From Flammula alnicola (Eukaryota; Basidiomycota; Agaricomycetes; Agaricales; Strophariaceae), in the NCBI GenBank assembly GCA_015499995.1, contig JADNRV010000064.1, forward strand, positions 186,001 through 250,000: DNA of 64,000 bases, given 5' to 3'. Positions 48,336 through 58,506 of the stretch are shown in pieces. Position 1 is the stretch's first letter. Every line of letters begins with the position of its first letter. Under the pieces are notes generated by a model that was not told the DNA's origin, ran no database searches, and worked only from the letters and a program-made list of their open reading frames with translations. A program made the translations under genes and the position numbers.

Positions 48336-49589
48336 ACTGAACCCCTCGCCCCAGATACTTCAAAGGCCGGCCCACATCCCTCAAGGAGGGGGAAGGGCGC
48401 GCGGCATCGTTGGCGCCGGTTTGCTAGCCGTGTGTCGATGGGGTGGGCTTTGTGACTCGCTGGGCCATTCATTCCTGGTACGACGTAGGGCGGGCAGTGT
48501 CGACCTAAGCTGGGGTGCTGTGGGTTGGTGTTGCCAAATGACGCAGCGGCAGCGAGGCGATAGGTGGTGGGAGTCGAGAGCTGAAATGACCTGCGTTCAA
48601 CCACGGTTGATCGCATTTCGGCGTAAGCCGAAAACGATTTGATTGGCTAAGACAAGCGGTCCGCGTCTCCGCGTCTTCTGTCTTGCTTGTCGAGGATGTC
48701 TCGGACGACGTTAAAATGATGGGTAACTACGTAGATTAGTGTCGGTAAATTTTTAGAATAGAACTATTTCACATTTTAGTGATGTCCGAGCCGATCTGTG
48801 ATCCTCTAGTATAGGGCTACTTACATTTCCAGCCATGGGTGGTGATTTACGGCCTTCTGCAGTCGTCCATCTCACCTTTAGGACTTAAGAATTGCCTTGA
48901 ATACTCTGAGAGGTAGATAATTCAGTAGCAATAGCATACCAAATAAGAATTCCAAAATTTCTTCGGGCCTAGTGAAGGCCTGTGTAATGAATGATACACC
49001 CTTTGCACTCAAGTTAATAGCGAAGAGGAAATCTTGGATCAACTTGACATCCTTTATGTTATGTCAAATCCCTGTCCCTCGACATTTCATTGAAGCTCCT
49101 TGGAGAATCTAGAATACTTCTAACTAATCTAGAGATGATATATGACTCATTATTTTAATTTCCGAAGTCTCAAAGGAAGCCATCCGTAGGGTTTTCAATT
49201 TCGACCGCCCGAAATCACCACTTTCACATAAGTAAGTATGAACATAAATTTTATTGGTGTATGATAGCATATTAAAGTAATTTTAATCTCAGTAATTTCA
49301 ATCAATATTTTAGGATGATAAATTACATTTCAGAGGATCCCAGAATTATTTTACTGCGGCGTTGACGCTGTCTCGACGACGAGAAAGCTCCGGTAATTGA
49401 GCGGTCCGGTAATTTAAAGCTCCGCTTGAACTGCGATCAACGATTTTCAACATCGTTAGACGCCCATCCCCAATGCCTGCCACCTTCCTCTTCGCTGGCT
49501 GAGCCGTCCAGCCTCACCTCCCCCTTCCATTTCCTCCCAGCCACTACGTAGGTATCCAGTCAAATCGGAAGGAGGTGAGGGGTGAGAAA
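48336..49589. other. Unpaired centre of the foldback element
   Basis: About 1.25 kb of single-copy sequence between the arms. The left part (48340-48720) is GC-rich and the rest AT-rich. No conserved coding sequence was recognised. It would form the loop if the arms paired. Confidence 0.6.
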
Positions 49590-49632
49590 ACGCGAGGGGA
49601 GACCCTGGTAGAGGGAGACCCACCCGGTGCAC

Positions 49633-49662
49633 AACGAATCGAGTCATATGACTCGATTCGTT
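49633..49662. repeat. 30-bp perfect palindrome at inner edge of right arm
   Basis: It reads AACGAATCGAGTCAT and then its exact reverse complement, with no loop. The left-arm counterpart at 48254-48283 differs by one base. Confidence 0.9.
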
Positions 49663-49729
49663 TTCTATTCTTTCTCTCTCCATGCCCTCACTTACCGAAT
49701 CCCTAGGCAAGATGATGAGATGACGATGA

Positions 49730-50625
49730 CCGTTGAAAGGTCGTCGTCTCTTTCCTTATTCTGCTGGCTGCTCAGACACGACAATACGGCGACGGCGACG
49801 AGATGGAAGCAGCAGCAGCAGCAGCACGATGGCTGCTGCTGCTCAGATGCGCCAACGACGGCGAGGTGAAGCAACGGCAGCAGCAAGGCCGCTCCTGCTC
49901 GGATTCGAAGACGATAGCGAAGTGACAGCAGCAGCATGACTGCTGCTGCTGCTCGTATACGGCGAGGACGACAAAGTGGGCGCAGCGCAAGCAGCGGAAC
50001 CGCTGCTTCTGCTGGGATACGGCGACGCTAATGAGGTGGGAGCAGCAGCAGCAGCACGACGGCTACTGCTGCTCTTATACGGCGATGGCGACCAGGTGGA
50101 CCCAGCAGCAGCAGCACAATGGATGCTGCTGCTCAGATTTGGATATGATGACGACGACAGCAGCAGCACGACCGCTGCTGCTTATCGGATATGACGATGG
50201 TGACGAGGTGGGAGCAGCAGCAGTGGTCGTATATGACGAGCGCTGCTGCCGCTCATATACGGATACGGCGACGGCGACGAGGTGGGAGCGGCAGCAGGAC
50301 GACTGCTGCGGGTGCTCAGACACAGCGATGACGAGGGGGAACAGCAGCAGTACGACCACTGCTGCTGTTCGTATGCGACGACGGCAATGAAGTGGGACCA
50401 CCAGCAGCAGCGCGACCGCTGCTGCTCGGATACCATAACGGCGGGGGAGCAGCAGCAGTAAGACCCCTGCTGCTGTTCGTATGCGACGACGGCAACGAAG
50501 TGGGACCACCAGCGGCAGCGCGACCGCTGCTGCTCGGATACCATAACGACGGGGGAGCAGCAGCAGTAGCACGACGGCTCCTGCTGCTCGTATGCGACGA
50601 CGGGTCCTGCTGCGCCTTGTACTAT
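49730..50625. repeat. Triplet-repeat arm (right) of the foldback
   Basis: GCAGCAGCAG / ACGGCGACGA runs in about 50-bp units, the inverted counterpart of 47390-48170 but longer and diverged. Confidence 0.85.
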
Positions 50626-51534
50626 TTGTCTAACCTTTATATGTAGTTTCTAACCTTCTAACCTTTAGCCCAGTAGAAATAGGAATATATATTGAATTAT
50701 AAGACTTTTCGAGCCCTATGAAAGTCAAGTTCACCACTGTCCAAATCTGGCAGGTGGTTGAAAATGCTAGCATTAGTTGCTGGGTATCTAATCTATAGAT
50801 AATGAACCAGCAAGCGCTGGCATCTAAAAATATCACACTCAGGTGCTGTCCGTCTAATTTTAGAACGTTATCCAAAGTCATCCTCGCCAATCCATCCATT
50901 CCCGCCCCCCGTGAGGCGCGCAAAGGGCGGCAATGGGTAGCAATATATTATTAGACCCCATTGGATTTTTCCCTGCCTGAAACCGCCCCCAACGACGAGC
51001 ACAAGCCAAAATACAACGCCGAGCATTAAATCCTGCATTGTTGACATCTATTTACCATTAGCCCCGCCCCAAACCGCATCGGAAATATGGTTGCTTAGAT
51101 GCATGGCACTAAGAATAGATTAGCAGTGCCTATAACTTAAAATAGATCAGCAGGAACATGATGTCACAGAAATGATGCTCTTCCGGAAATACCAGTTATT
51201 TTTAGAACGTCATCCAAAGTCATCCTTTCAAATCCACCCCGTCCCGCCCCCTATAGGGTGCGCATATGACGGATTTGGATAGAGAAAAATCAGGGCTACG
51301 CAATGGTATTTTTTCCCCACCGAAAACCGCCCCCGACGACGAGCAGCACCCAAAATACAACCCCGGACATCATTTCCTGCATTGTTGACAGGTATTTACC
51401 ATCAGCCCCGCCCCAAATGGGACCGTCATCCAAACCTGCCGGCCCCAATCCACCCATTCCCGCCCCCCTAGAGGCGCGCAAATACCTGCATAATATCAGA
51501 ATATATTTATAGATGCCATTGGAATTTTTCCCGC

Positions 51535-52995
51535 TGAGAGACCCGCTACACGCTCAGCGACCTAAACAACACACACAACTGCGGAGCGAGATCCTAACCA
51601 GGTCGAGCGACGCTCTACTAGCTTTAGAAATATGTAGTGTGCTTTGCTCCCCAATGTCTATTTTGTTCAACTAGCTGACTTGTAGACAGTGCCTCGCGGT
51701 TCGTTTAAGTGGGTATGAGGGATTATTCAAATACACGTTTTATTGTAGTTTCAGGCTTCGTTTTATCACAAGGATGAACGGTTTTATTGATTTTAGGGTT
51801 TTATGTTTGAGAAAGGATCTCTAGGACGCTACTAGCTCGACTTTCGAAGCAACTAGCTGCTCTGAAGCTTTGGGAACTCGTCTGAAACTAAGGCCGCACT
51901 GTGCGCTACCTTCTGAACGATCTGCTAGCCCACTGTGGACTCTGTTTCTGACTTCTTAGGCGCTCTCTAGGCCTCTAAGCACTCTCTGGCTTCTAAATTC
52001 TTGGACCTTGTCCTCAAGAACTTTCTCTTTATTAAACTAAGCCTTCTCTGGCTTTCAAACGAACTCTATTGAAGCCAAACTGATCCTTTATTCGCTTTCT
52101 TTCTTACTAGGCACTGCGCCTTAGCTCAAAATAAAACAGGGAAGAGATTGCTTAAGGTAACTAGCTACAAAAGTACATCTTTTATACTACAGCTATGTGT
52201 GGTTCTGGTATGCGAATAAAATAGAGTAAAACATTCTTATCTCGTGTAAATAATGCCTGCAGGCAATGGGTATAGGGTTGGGTATTCCAGGTGACCAGAT
52301 AGAGGTCAAGGGATTTGGAAATTCATCCCATTTTAGCGCGCTAGGACGCTCCTGACTTCCGCGTACCATGCGCATCATGCGTGCGTCTCGGCTAGCGGTG
52401 CCGCTTTATTCCGGATCTGCGGCCATCATTGATGCCGGTTCCTTCTTTCCTTTCTCGTCCTATTACCACTTTTGGTAGTCCCCCGGGTAGAGGGTAGAGC
52501 GTGCGTCTAACTAACGCGTCCGCGTCCCGTGCGTTTCTCAGTAAGTCACAAGATACGCTCGCTAGTAGTCGACACATTCGCGTCTAGCTTTCACTAGCTG
52601 TGTCTCGCGCTCCTAGTTGTAGTATTTCGTAGCTAGCTATTCCGCAATACACTGATTGTACTGAATTCGCCGCGCACTAATTCCAAAGTATCCAGAAGTC
52701 TTTTAATTTATTCCCCATGGTGCGTTTATGCCTCGCTAGTCGTTTATGACTTATGCGTTCTGTGTTTTACTGCCTGATAACTTTTAACTGTCTCCCGGCT
52801 TATCATACGGACTCAGCTAGCTCTGAACCGCGTCTGATTACCATTGTCACAGGTTATATGACAACTAGTAGTCGCATAGCTAGGCCTTAGACTACTAACT
52901 TGGGTAGGTTATAGTCTCTCTGTCTCGGTTATATTCTATAGGTAAAAGATGATATATTCGCGAAATTCACGCGTGGCCGGTTTGCGGCCCTATCA
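51535..52995 (-). repeat. Solo LTR, 1461 bp, in the right arm of the foldback
   Basis: Begins TGAGAGACCC and ends CCCTATCA (TG..CA), with 4-bp flanks CCGC at 51531-51534 and 52996-52999. The uninterrupted site is visible in the opposite arm (about 46335-46345). No internal retroelement sequence remains, so it is a solo LTR. A second copy of this family starts at 62644 in the other orientation. Confidence 0.9.
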
Positions 52996-54644
52996 CCGCG
53001 CCTAAAGGCGCCCCCAACGACGAGCAGCACCATATTTTGTGCCCGCCAGCCATTTCTGTGCATTGTTGACACATATTTACTAGTACCCGCCCCCTGCAAG
53101 GTGCAGACACCCTCTCCCGGCACCCCGGCAGCCTTTTAAAAGTGTCTTGCATGGTCTTAGGCCACGGCCCAAGCGGCCCAAACCCGCTATAGATGTATAA
53201 GGTAGTTAGCCCACAGCCTAGGAATCATATATAATTCTAGCTTACAAGGCTGTTACAAGAGAGTATACGGCCTGTTAAAAAGCTCTTGGTTAAGGTACGA
53301 ACTACATGAATGACATTAAAGTGTAACTCACCATACTTTCTCAGGTCCGAAAGCTGGCCTTTAAGACTATCAACTCAACTACTCTCCTCCTTCCGGCATG
53401 GCAGACATTGCTTGAAGAGCTTGACATGGACAGTCGCATTATTCCTCGAGATGTCACGACACGATGGAATTCTACTTACGATATGCTTATCTTCATCCTT
53501 GAATATCGAAAGGCGGTTGATAAATTCACAAGTGATAGGAAGAACGATATACGAGAGTTAGAGATTAGCGAGGAAGAGTGGAAGATTGTCGAGCAGCTTA
53601 CCGACGTTCTAATGGTATGTGGCTGTGCCATCCATGGAATCGCTTACATCACTCACTCCGTGGTGCACAGGTTCTTAAACACGCAACTCTCTTCTTCTCT
53701 CGGCCAACCCCAAACCTTGCCAATGTAATTCCCGTCATGGATCACATCAATGATCGCCTCACCACAAAGGCAAACGACAACTCTCTCTCACCTGCTATTC
53801 GCGCAGCGCTTGGACTCGCTAAAAAAACCCTAAACTGTTATTACTCATGTACTGATGACTCTGAGGCATATCGTATTGCTATGAGTAAGTAATGCAATTT
53901 CTAATTGCTTTATTGATTGCTAAATTCGATGTTTTAGTCCTGCACCCGCAGCACAAGTTAGAATATTTCCGTAAGGCTGGTTGGGAGCAAGACTGGATTG
54001 ACACGGCGCTCGACCTGGTCAGGACTCAGTACGATCTTTCATATCGAAAGAAGGTCACTGTTCAAACAGCTGCTAATGGAAAAGAAGGATCTGCGGTAAT
54101 TTTTTCGTTTTGCTAATTTTCAAGTTCAATATTAATTTGAAACTTTCAGCCCTCGTTAGTGAAGAAATCATCAACATCGAAGAACATCTTTGACGACATC
54201 CTTCAGCTATCATCGAAACCAGTTAACTTGCAAAATGAAATTGATCGCTACCTCAGCACTGACACCGAGGGAGTTCAGAACGTACTGGAGTGGTGGTGGG
54301 AACGTCGCGCAATGTATCCGGGTCTTTCGCGAATGGCACTAGATTATTTGAGCATCCCTGGTACCTCTTTCTTTTTATATATATCCGGATTATTTTCTCA
54401 ACTCACCGTTGTAAAACCAGCAACCTCTGTCGACGTTGAACGTGTTTTCAGCCGGGGCCGACTCCTTCTCTCACATATTCGTAGCCGGCTCTCTGCACAA
54501 TCAACTCGTGCATTGATTTGCGTCGGAAATTGGAGTTTGCGTGGATTTATCAAGGATTCGGATATTCAGACCGTGGCAGTCATGCAAGACGTCGAGGGCG
54601 ATGAGGAGGAGATGGAAGAACGCTGGGATAGAATTTTATTGTAG

Positions 54645-55272
54645 TGTACTACATTATTTATTCCATCTTTCTTCTTTCTCCGTGTGCCATCTTCTTTCTC
54701 CGTGTGCCAACACCACCAGCGACTGCCGTCGCCGTGTCGATAGCACGAGGAGGGCCACCTGCCGCCATCGCAACCCTTGCCACTGTTTCGATACGACGAG
54801 GAACCCTAACACCACCAGCACTGACATCCACAGCACCTGCAACAGCCGCAGTGCATCCCGTATGCCCATTCCGACATCTGCGTATTTGGCGCCTGCGAGT
54901 ATTAGCGATTCAACGTGCCGCACGTTGGGGGGTACGGTGCTGGTGGAGCATTGAGACGGTGGGACGGTGGGGTGGTGGGACCCATGAGGTGCGTCACGGA
55001 ATGGGTCTTACGACTCATTCCATTATTTATCTCTCCGTAACGTGCTGCTTACCACCCAAATCCAAGGCTGCACAGGGAGACAACGACGCGTTTAACGTCG
55101 TTGTCTCCTCCTCGAACATCGTCTGGTTGACCAGACGACATTCGAGTTCGTTCGGACACCCACCACCGCCCACCACCGTCAATGGCCACCACCTCGCTGT
55201 CTTGTCTTGCAGCTGCCGCCGCTGCTGTGATACAACAGTGAGTGATCGGCATCTGCTGCTGCCACGAGAGTG
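54645..55272. other. 3' flank of hAT transposase, low-complexity
   Basis: Pyrimidine- and GC-rich sequence with spurious frames and a tandem 20-bp duplication near 54669-54710. An imperfect palindrome (GGAATGGGTC..GACTCATTCC, 54999-55021) resembles the foldback palindromes. Confidence 0.5.
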
Positions 55273-55280
55273 GTAGCTAC

Positions 55281-56179
55281 CACTTTTATCATATCTTCTA
55301 GGCAAATGCCTGCAGAGCTGTGGGCATAAAGCCTAGAAAATTAATGAAATGAGATAGCCAGGCAAGTGGAATGAAATATCATTTCATTTCTTGCCAGAAG
55401 AAATCTCATAACTAGGAGACTATGATTTCATAACTGCCTGGCTGTTTCATTTCATACTATTTCATAACTGTCTGGCGACGATTTCATAACTTTCTGGGGA
55501 GATTTTTCATAACTGCCAGGCTATTTCATTTCATAACTGCCAGCAATAATTTCATAATTACCTGGCAGTGATTTCATAACTTTCAGGCAGACTATTTCAT
55601 AATTACCCACTGGAATATTTCATTATTCTTAGGCAATTAATTACATGAGTAATTATGTGAAATAATCATGTTTTAATTGATAAATAGGTGCAATATTCTC
55701 TGTACATGCTGGCTGGGGGTGCTGGACCTGTTTTACAATAACTTTTAATTTGAGGCCATAAATTGATAAGAACAAAAGTAGCAGAGCAAGAAAAAGTCAA
55801 TTTTTACCTCATCAAAGTGATTACATAATCCAGTCACACAAAAAGTACAATATTTAATTAATTATGGTTGCCTGAAAGTTATGAAATCATTGCCAGATAA
55901 TTATGAAATTGTTGCCTGGCAGTTATGAAATGAAATAGTCTGGCAGTTATGAAAAATCTCCCCAGAAAGTTATGAAATCGTCACCAGACAGTTATGAAAT
56001 AGTATGAAATGAAACAGCCAGGCAGTTATGAAATCATAGCCTCTCAGTTATGAGATTTCTTCTGGCAAGAAATGAAATGAGATTTCATTTCATTTGCCTG
56101 GCTATCTCATTTCATTAATTTTCTAGGCTTTATGCCCACAGCTCTGCAGGCATTTGCCTAGAAGATATGATAAGTAGTG
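55281..56179. mobile_element. 899-bp foldback/MITE-like element
   Basis: Inverted arms of about 360 bp begin CACTTTTATCATATCTTC on the left and CACTACTTATCATATCTTC on the right (read inward). The flanks are perfect 8-bp duplications GTAGCTAC (55273-55280 and 56180-56187). Arms contain repeated ATTTCATAACTGCCTGGC-like units. The centre (about 55640-55860) is AT-rich. No coding capacity. Confidence 0.9.
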
Positions 56180-56187
56180 GTAGCTAC

Positions 56188-57219
56188 TAGTGGCCACGAT
56201 ATGTGGGTCCGACAGCGATGGGATGCCGTAACTGTTGAACCGCGCTGGCACAACTCCCCTCGCACCCTCTATGACATTCAACTGAATGCCTTGGTAGGTG
56301 CAGTGCCCCCCCAACACCACTGTCAACCCACCTTACCCATTGAACCCACCCACATCCCTCCACAATGAAAACGAGGAGGAGAATGAGCAGCAGCGTGACC
56401 GTTGCTGCTCGGAAGCGATGAGGACCAGCAGCAGCACACCTGCTGCTTCGATATGACGACAAGGGCCAGGTGCGTCGACGACGACACCATGATGCCGCGG
56501 CTACAATGACGACGACGCCATGCTGCAGCAGGTGCAACAACGATGACGCTGCAGCTGCGGGTACAACGTCGACGAAGCCACGATGCCGCGGGTGTGGGTG
56601 CAACGACGATGACGCCGCAGCTGTGGGTGCATCGACAATGACCCCACGACGCTGCAGTTGCAGGTGCAACGACGACGCCGCAATGGTGAGTGCATCGACG
56701 ATGAGGGCCCAGTGACGACGCAGCTGCGGGTGCAACGACGAGGACGCCACGATGCTGCGGGGACAACGACGTCGACGCTGAGGGTACAACGACGTCGACA
56801 GCCCAGTGACCCGGGCACACCTGCAACCCCAACATGTAACTCGAAACCTTGCAAGCCCGATGCCGCAGTTGCAGGTGCAATGACGATGCCGCAATGGTGA
56901 GTGCATCGACGGCGAGGGCCCAGTGACGACGCTGCTGTGGGTGTAACGACGAGGACGGCTACAGGTATGGCTACAAGTGTCAATCCAAGCTATATACACG
57001 AGTGTTGAGTACATAGTTCGATGACTTAGTCTACTACATTATTTATGCTATGTTTCTTCTTTCTCCCTGTGATTTGCCCGTACCCATGCTTTGACCCGTA
57101 CCCGCAAAATACCCGTACATACCCGCAATAATTGACCCGTGGGTTTGTGGGTATGGGTTGCAGTGGGTAAAGTACGGGTGGAGCTTGAGACACCCGCGGG
57201 TTACCCGTGCAGAACCCTA
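56188..57219. other. Triplet-rich 3' part of the hAT element
   Basis: Degenerate GACGACG / TGCAACGACG repeats (56390-56960) give spurious Arg/Cys-rich frames on both strands. After about 57060 come the subterminal TACCCG clusters and the terminal inverted repeat. Confidence 0.6.
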
Positions 57220-57227
57220 ACCTCAGT

Positions 57228-57576
57228 ACGTGCATTGGAGGGGGCGGGTCTGGAGAAGACTCAGAAGGAGTCGCAGCGGGTGGGTGTGAGCAGAGAAACC
57301 CGGGTGGATGGATGTGGAAGAGCTGTCTACGACATCGGAACGTAGTTCTACGAGGTTCAGACTCCGCCGGCGCGGTCCTGCCAGCACCGCCACAGTGTAT
57401 AACGGACTGAGGGAGCACCACAGATATTCTACAGTATATGTAAGGAATAATCTACGGTATGTACCATAGCAACGCGGGAACCCGGAATACCGGAATAAAA
57501 TAAGACATGTGAAAAGTAAGTGTTGATCTAATCTAATCAATGTCCGTACACATAAGGTGCAACTAAAACTTCAATA
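57228..57576 (-). repeat. Copia 5' LTR, outer part
   Basis: Continuation of the split 5' LTR after the second ACCTCAGT copy (57220-57227). It contains about 163 bp of GC-rich sequence (about 57240-57404) absent from the left LTR, then matches it to the TTCAATA end. Confidence 0.9.
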
Positions 57577-57841
57577 ACATATTCCGGAGAAAAGTGAAGG
57601 GTGCACTAGGCAATAAAGTTAGACAAAGGGCAACAAAGTGTACAGCTAGGAAGCAAAAATGTACAGCGTCAGCAGCTAGCTGCCTAATAACGTCCAAACC
57701 AACAGAATGGGAAGCACCAGGGCATAAATAGTCTGCATCAAATTGCAGAGTTGCATCCTTGAGGTGTGCCAAAGTCGTGTCAATCAAGGGACGAGAGGAG
57801 ATCATCATAGAATGATCAGAGTTAGCTGAGATAGTGGCCAT
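57577..57841 (-). pseudogene. 5' portion of a small gene split by the copia nest
   Basis: Exon 1 (57665-57841) starts MATISANSDHSMMISSRPL and includes ATLQFDADYLCPGASHS. A 59-nt intron (57606-57664, GTACAT..CCTAG) follows, then exon 2 begins CTLHFSPEY and runs into the copia target duplication. Removing copia joins it in phase to 38650-38782. No known domain. The general character (short helical N-terminus, His/Cys) resembles the start of the neighbouring Cys-rich gene at 62174, which suggests a related TE-associated family, but this is inference. Confidence 0.6.
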
Positions 57842-58506
57842 GAGGGAAAGAACAAGAAAATAGTTCAAAAAGAGCACAACTAGGTGTACCCTTTTATAAG
57901 CGAGATAAATCAGATGGTACCCAGAATGCAACTGGGGACAGTTGATTTCTCATGGGGAGGAGATAGGAATAGCTAGCTGCAATTCCTAGCGATGCTCCGG
58001 ACTTACAAAGACAAAAACTGCGAGCTAGTTGACTGTTAAGCAGCAAGTAAGCAGCTAGGACTTAGAAATAAACCAAGTCTTAGTAAAAACAAGACATAGA
58101 TGGACTTAGAAAGAACTAGTCTGCTATAGAGACAACCTGGGGACTTGAGTTAAAACTTAGTAACTTAGGTTTTATGCTTAGGGTCACACCAGAGGATACA
58201 GCACAAGAAATTATATATTAAACATAAGTAGTGAGACTACAAAGTCTCACTACTAAACAAGAGATATTGGAGGGACGATGATCTAAAAAGATCACCGCCC
58301 CCAAGGCAAAAGTATCAAAGGGGACGATGATCTAAAAGAGATCGCCACCCCCGGAGCATGCAACATCCAAAAAACTATATATGTGACGTAAAAATAAGGC
58401 CCCCGTGAGCTGCCCAAGACACCCACCAGACTGCCAACGCAAAACGAGAACAGGATTTCTATATACAAATAAAAAGGAAAGGGGGAAAGTCAGTATCAAA
58501 TAGAAA
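57842..58506. other. Spacer between two minus-strand gene relics
   Basis: AT-rich with a direct repeat of GGGACGATGATCTAAAA at about 58271 and 58321. No gene recognised. Confidence 0.5.

Larger units (their letters stand above)
46088..53252. mobile_element. 7.2-kb non-autonomous foldback element
   Basis: It sits in hAT transposase exon 6. Direct repeats TTACAAG flank it (46081-46087 and 53253-53259), and removing it restores the exon frame. The ends are imperfect inverted repeats (CACCTGTAG versus CAGCCTTGTA), becoming near-perfect from TATGATTCC inward. The whole element folds back: 46110-47250 pairs with 50640-51530 plus 52996-53245, and 47390-48335 with 49590-50620, around a single-copy centre. 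No transposase or long real gene is present. The right arm hosts a solo LTR. The superfamily is unclear: a 7-bp duplication (8 with one mismatch) and CA-start ends lean to hAT. Confidence 0.85.
44294..54644 (+). pseudogene. hAT transposase, interrupted by a 7.2-kb insertion
   Basis: Eleven exons: 44294-44518, 44569-45122, 45173-45356, 45409-45546, 45603-45671, 45721-46087 joined to 53260-53294, 53345-53614, 53671-53884, 53938-54095, 54150-54360 and 54421-54644. Omitting the insertion and one TSD copy gives 2649 nt (882 aa) without stops. Order: a basic, Lys-rich N-terminus; an acidic stretch (DVDDDEDSDDE); a BED-type zinc finger (Cys174, Cys179, His199, His201/Cys205); catalytic Asp332 in ATDAWTS and Asp397 in ITCDN; and a C-terminal hAT dimerisation domain (SVDVERVFSRGR). 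An intact frame over so many introns means the gene was functional until the foldback landed at residue 513. It is long for the superfamily because of acidic inserts near 440-500. Confidence 0.92.
44080..57219 (+). mobile_element. 13.1-kb hAT DNA transposon inserted in the copia LTR
   Basis: Ends are 17-bp perfect terminal inverted repeats (TAGGGTTCTGCACGGGT and its complement). The flanks are perfect 8-bp duplications ACCTCAGT (44072-44079 and 57220-57227), the hAT hallmark. Both subterminal regions (44100-44190 and 57065-57200) carry clusters of CGGGTA/TACCCG, typical transposase-binding repeats. It encodes one transposase gene, itself interrupted. It also carries a 7.2-kb foldback element and a separate 899-bp foldback. 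Confidence 0.95.
38788..57576 (-). mobile_element. Ty1/copia retrotransposon carrying nested insertions
   Basis: The minus-strand element is bounded by 5-bp direct repeats ACATA at 38783-38787 and 57577-57581. Its 3' LTR is 38788-39105. Its 5' LTR is split: 43948-44079 plus 57228-57576. The polypurine tract abuts the 3' LTR and a half-tRNA primer site abuts the 5' LTR. About 13.1 kb of its span is a hAT element inserted into the 5' LTR. Without it the element is about 5.6 kb, a normal copia size. Flanking LTR copies are nearly identical where both exist, so insertion is recent. Confidence 0.93.

Noticed and set aside
46111..53230. TATGATTCC..GGAATCATA taken as the outer ends of the foldback
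   Set aside because: No direct duplication flanks those points, whereas TTACAAG duplicates further out do and also restore the transposase frame.
56187..57014. 275-codon Arg/Cys-rich frame (-)
   Set aside because: Low-complexity GACGACG repeat region inside the hAT tail. Frames are open on several strands at once.
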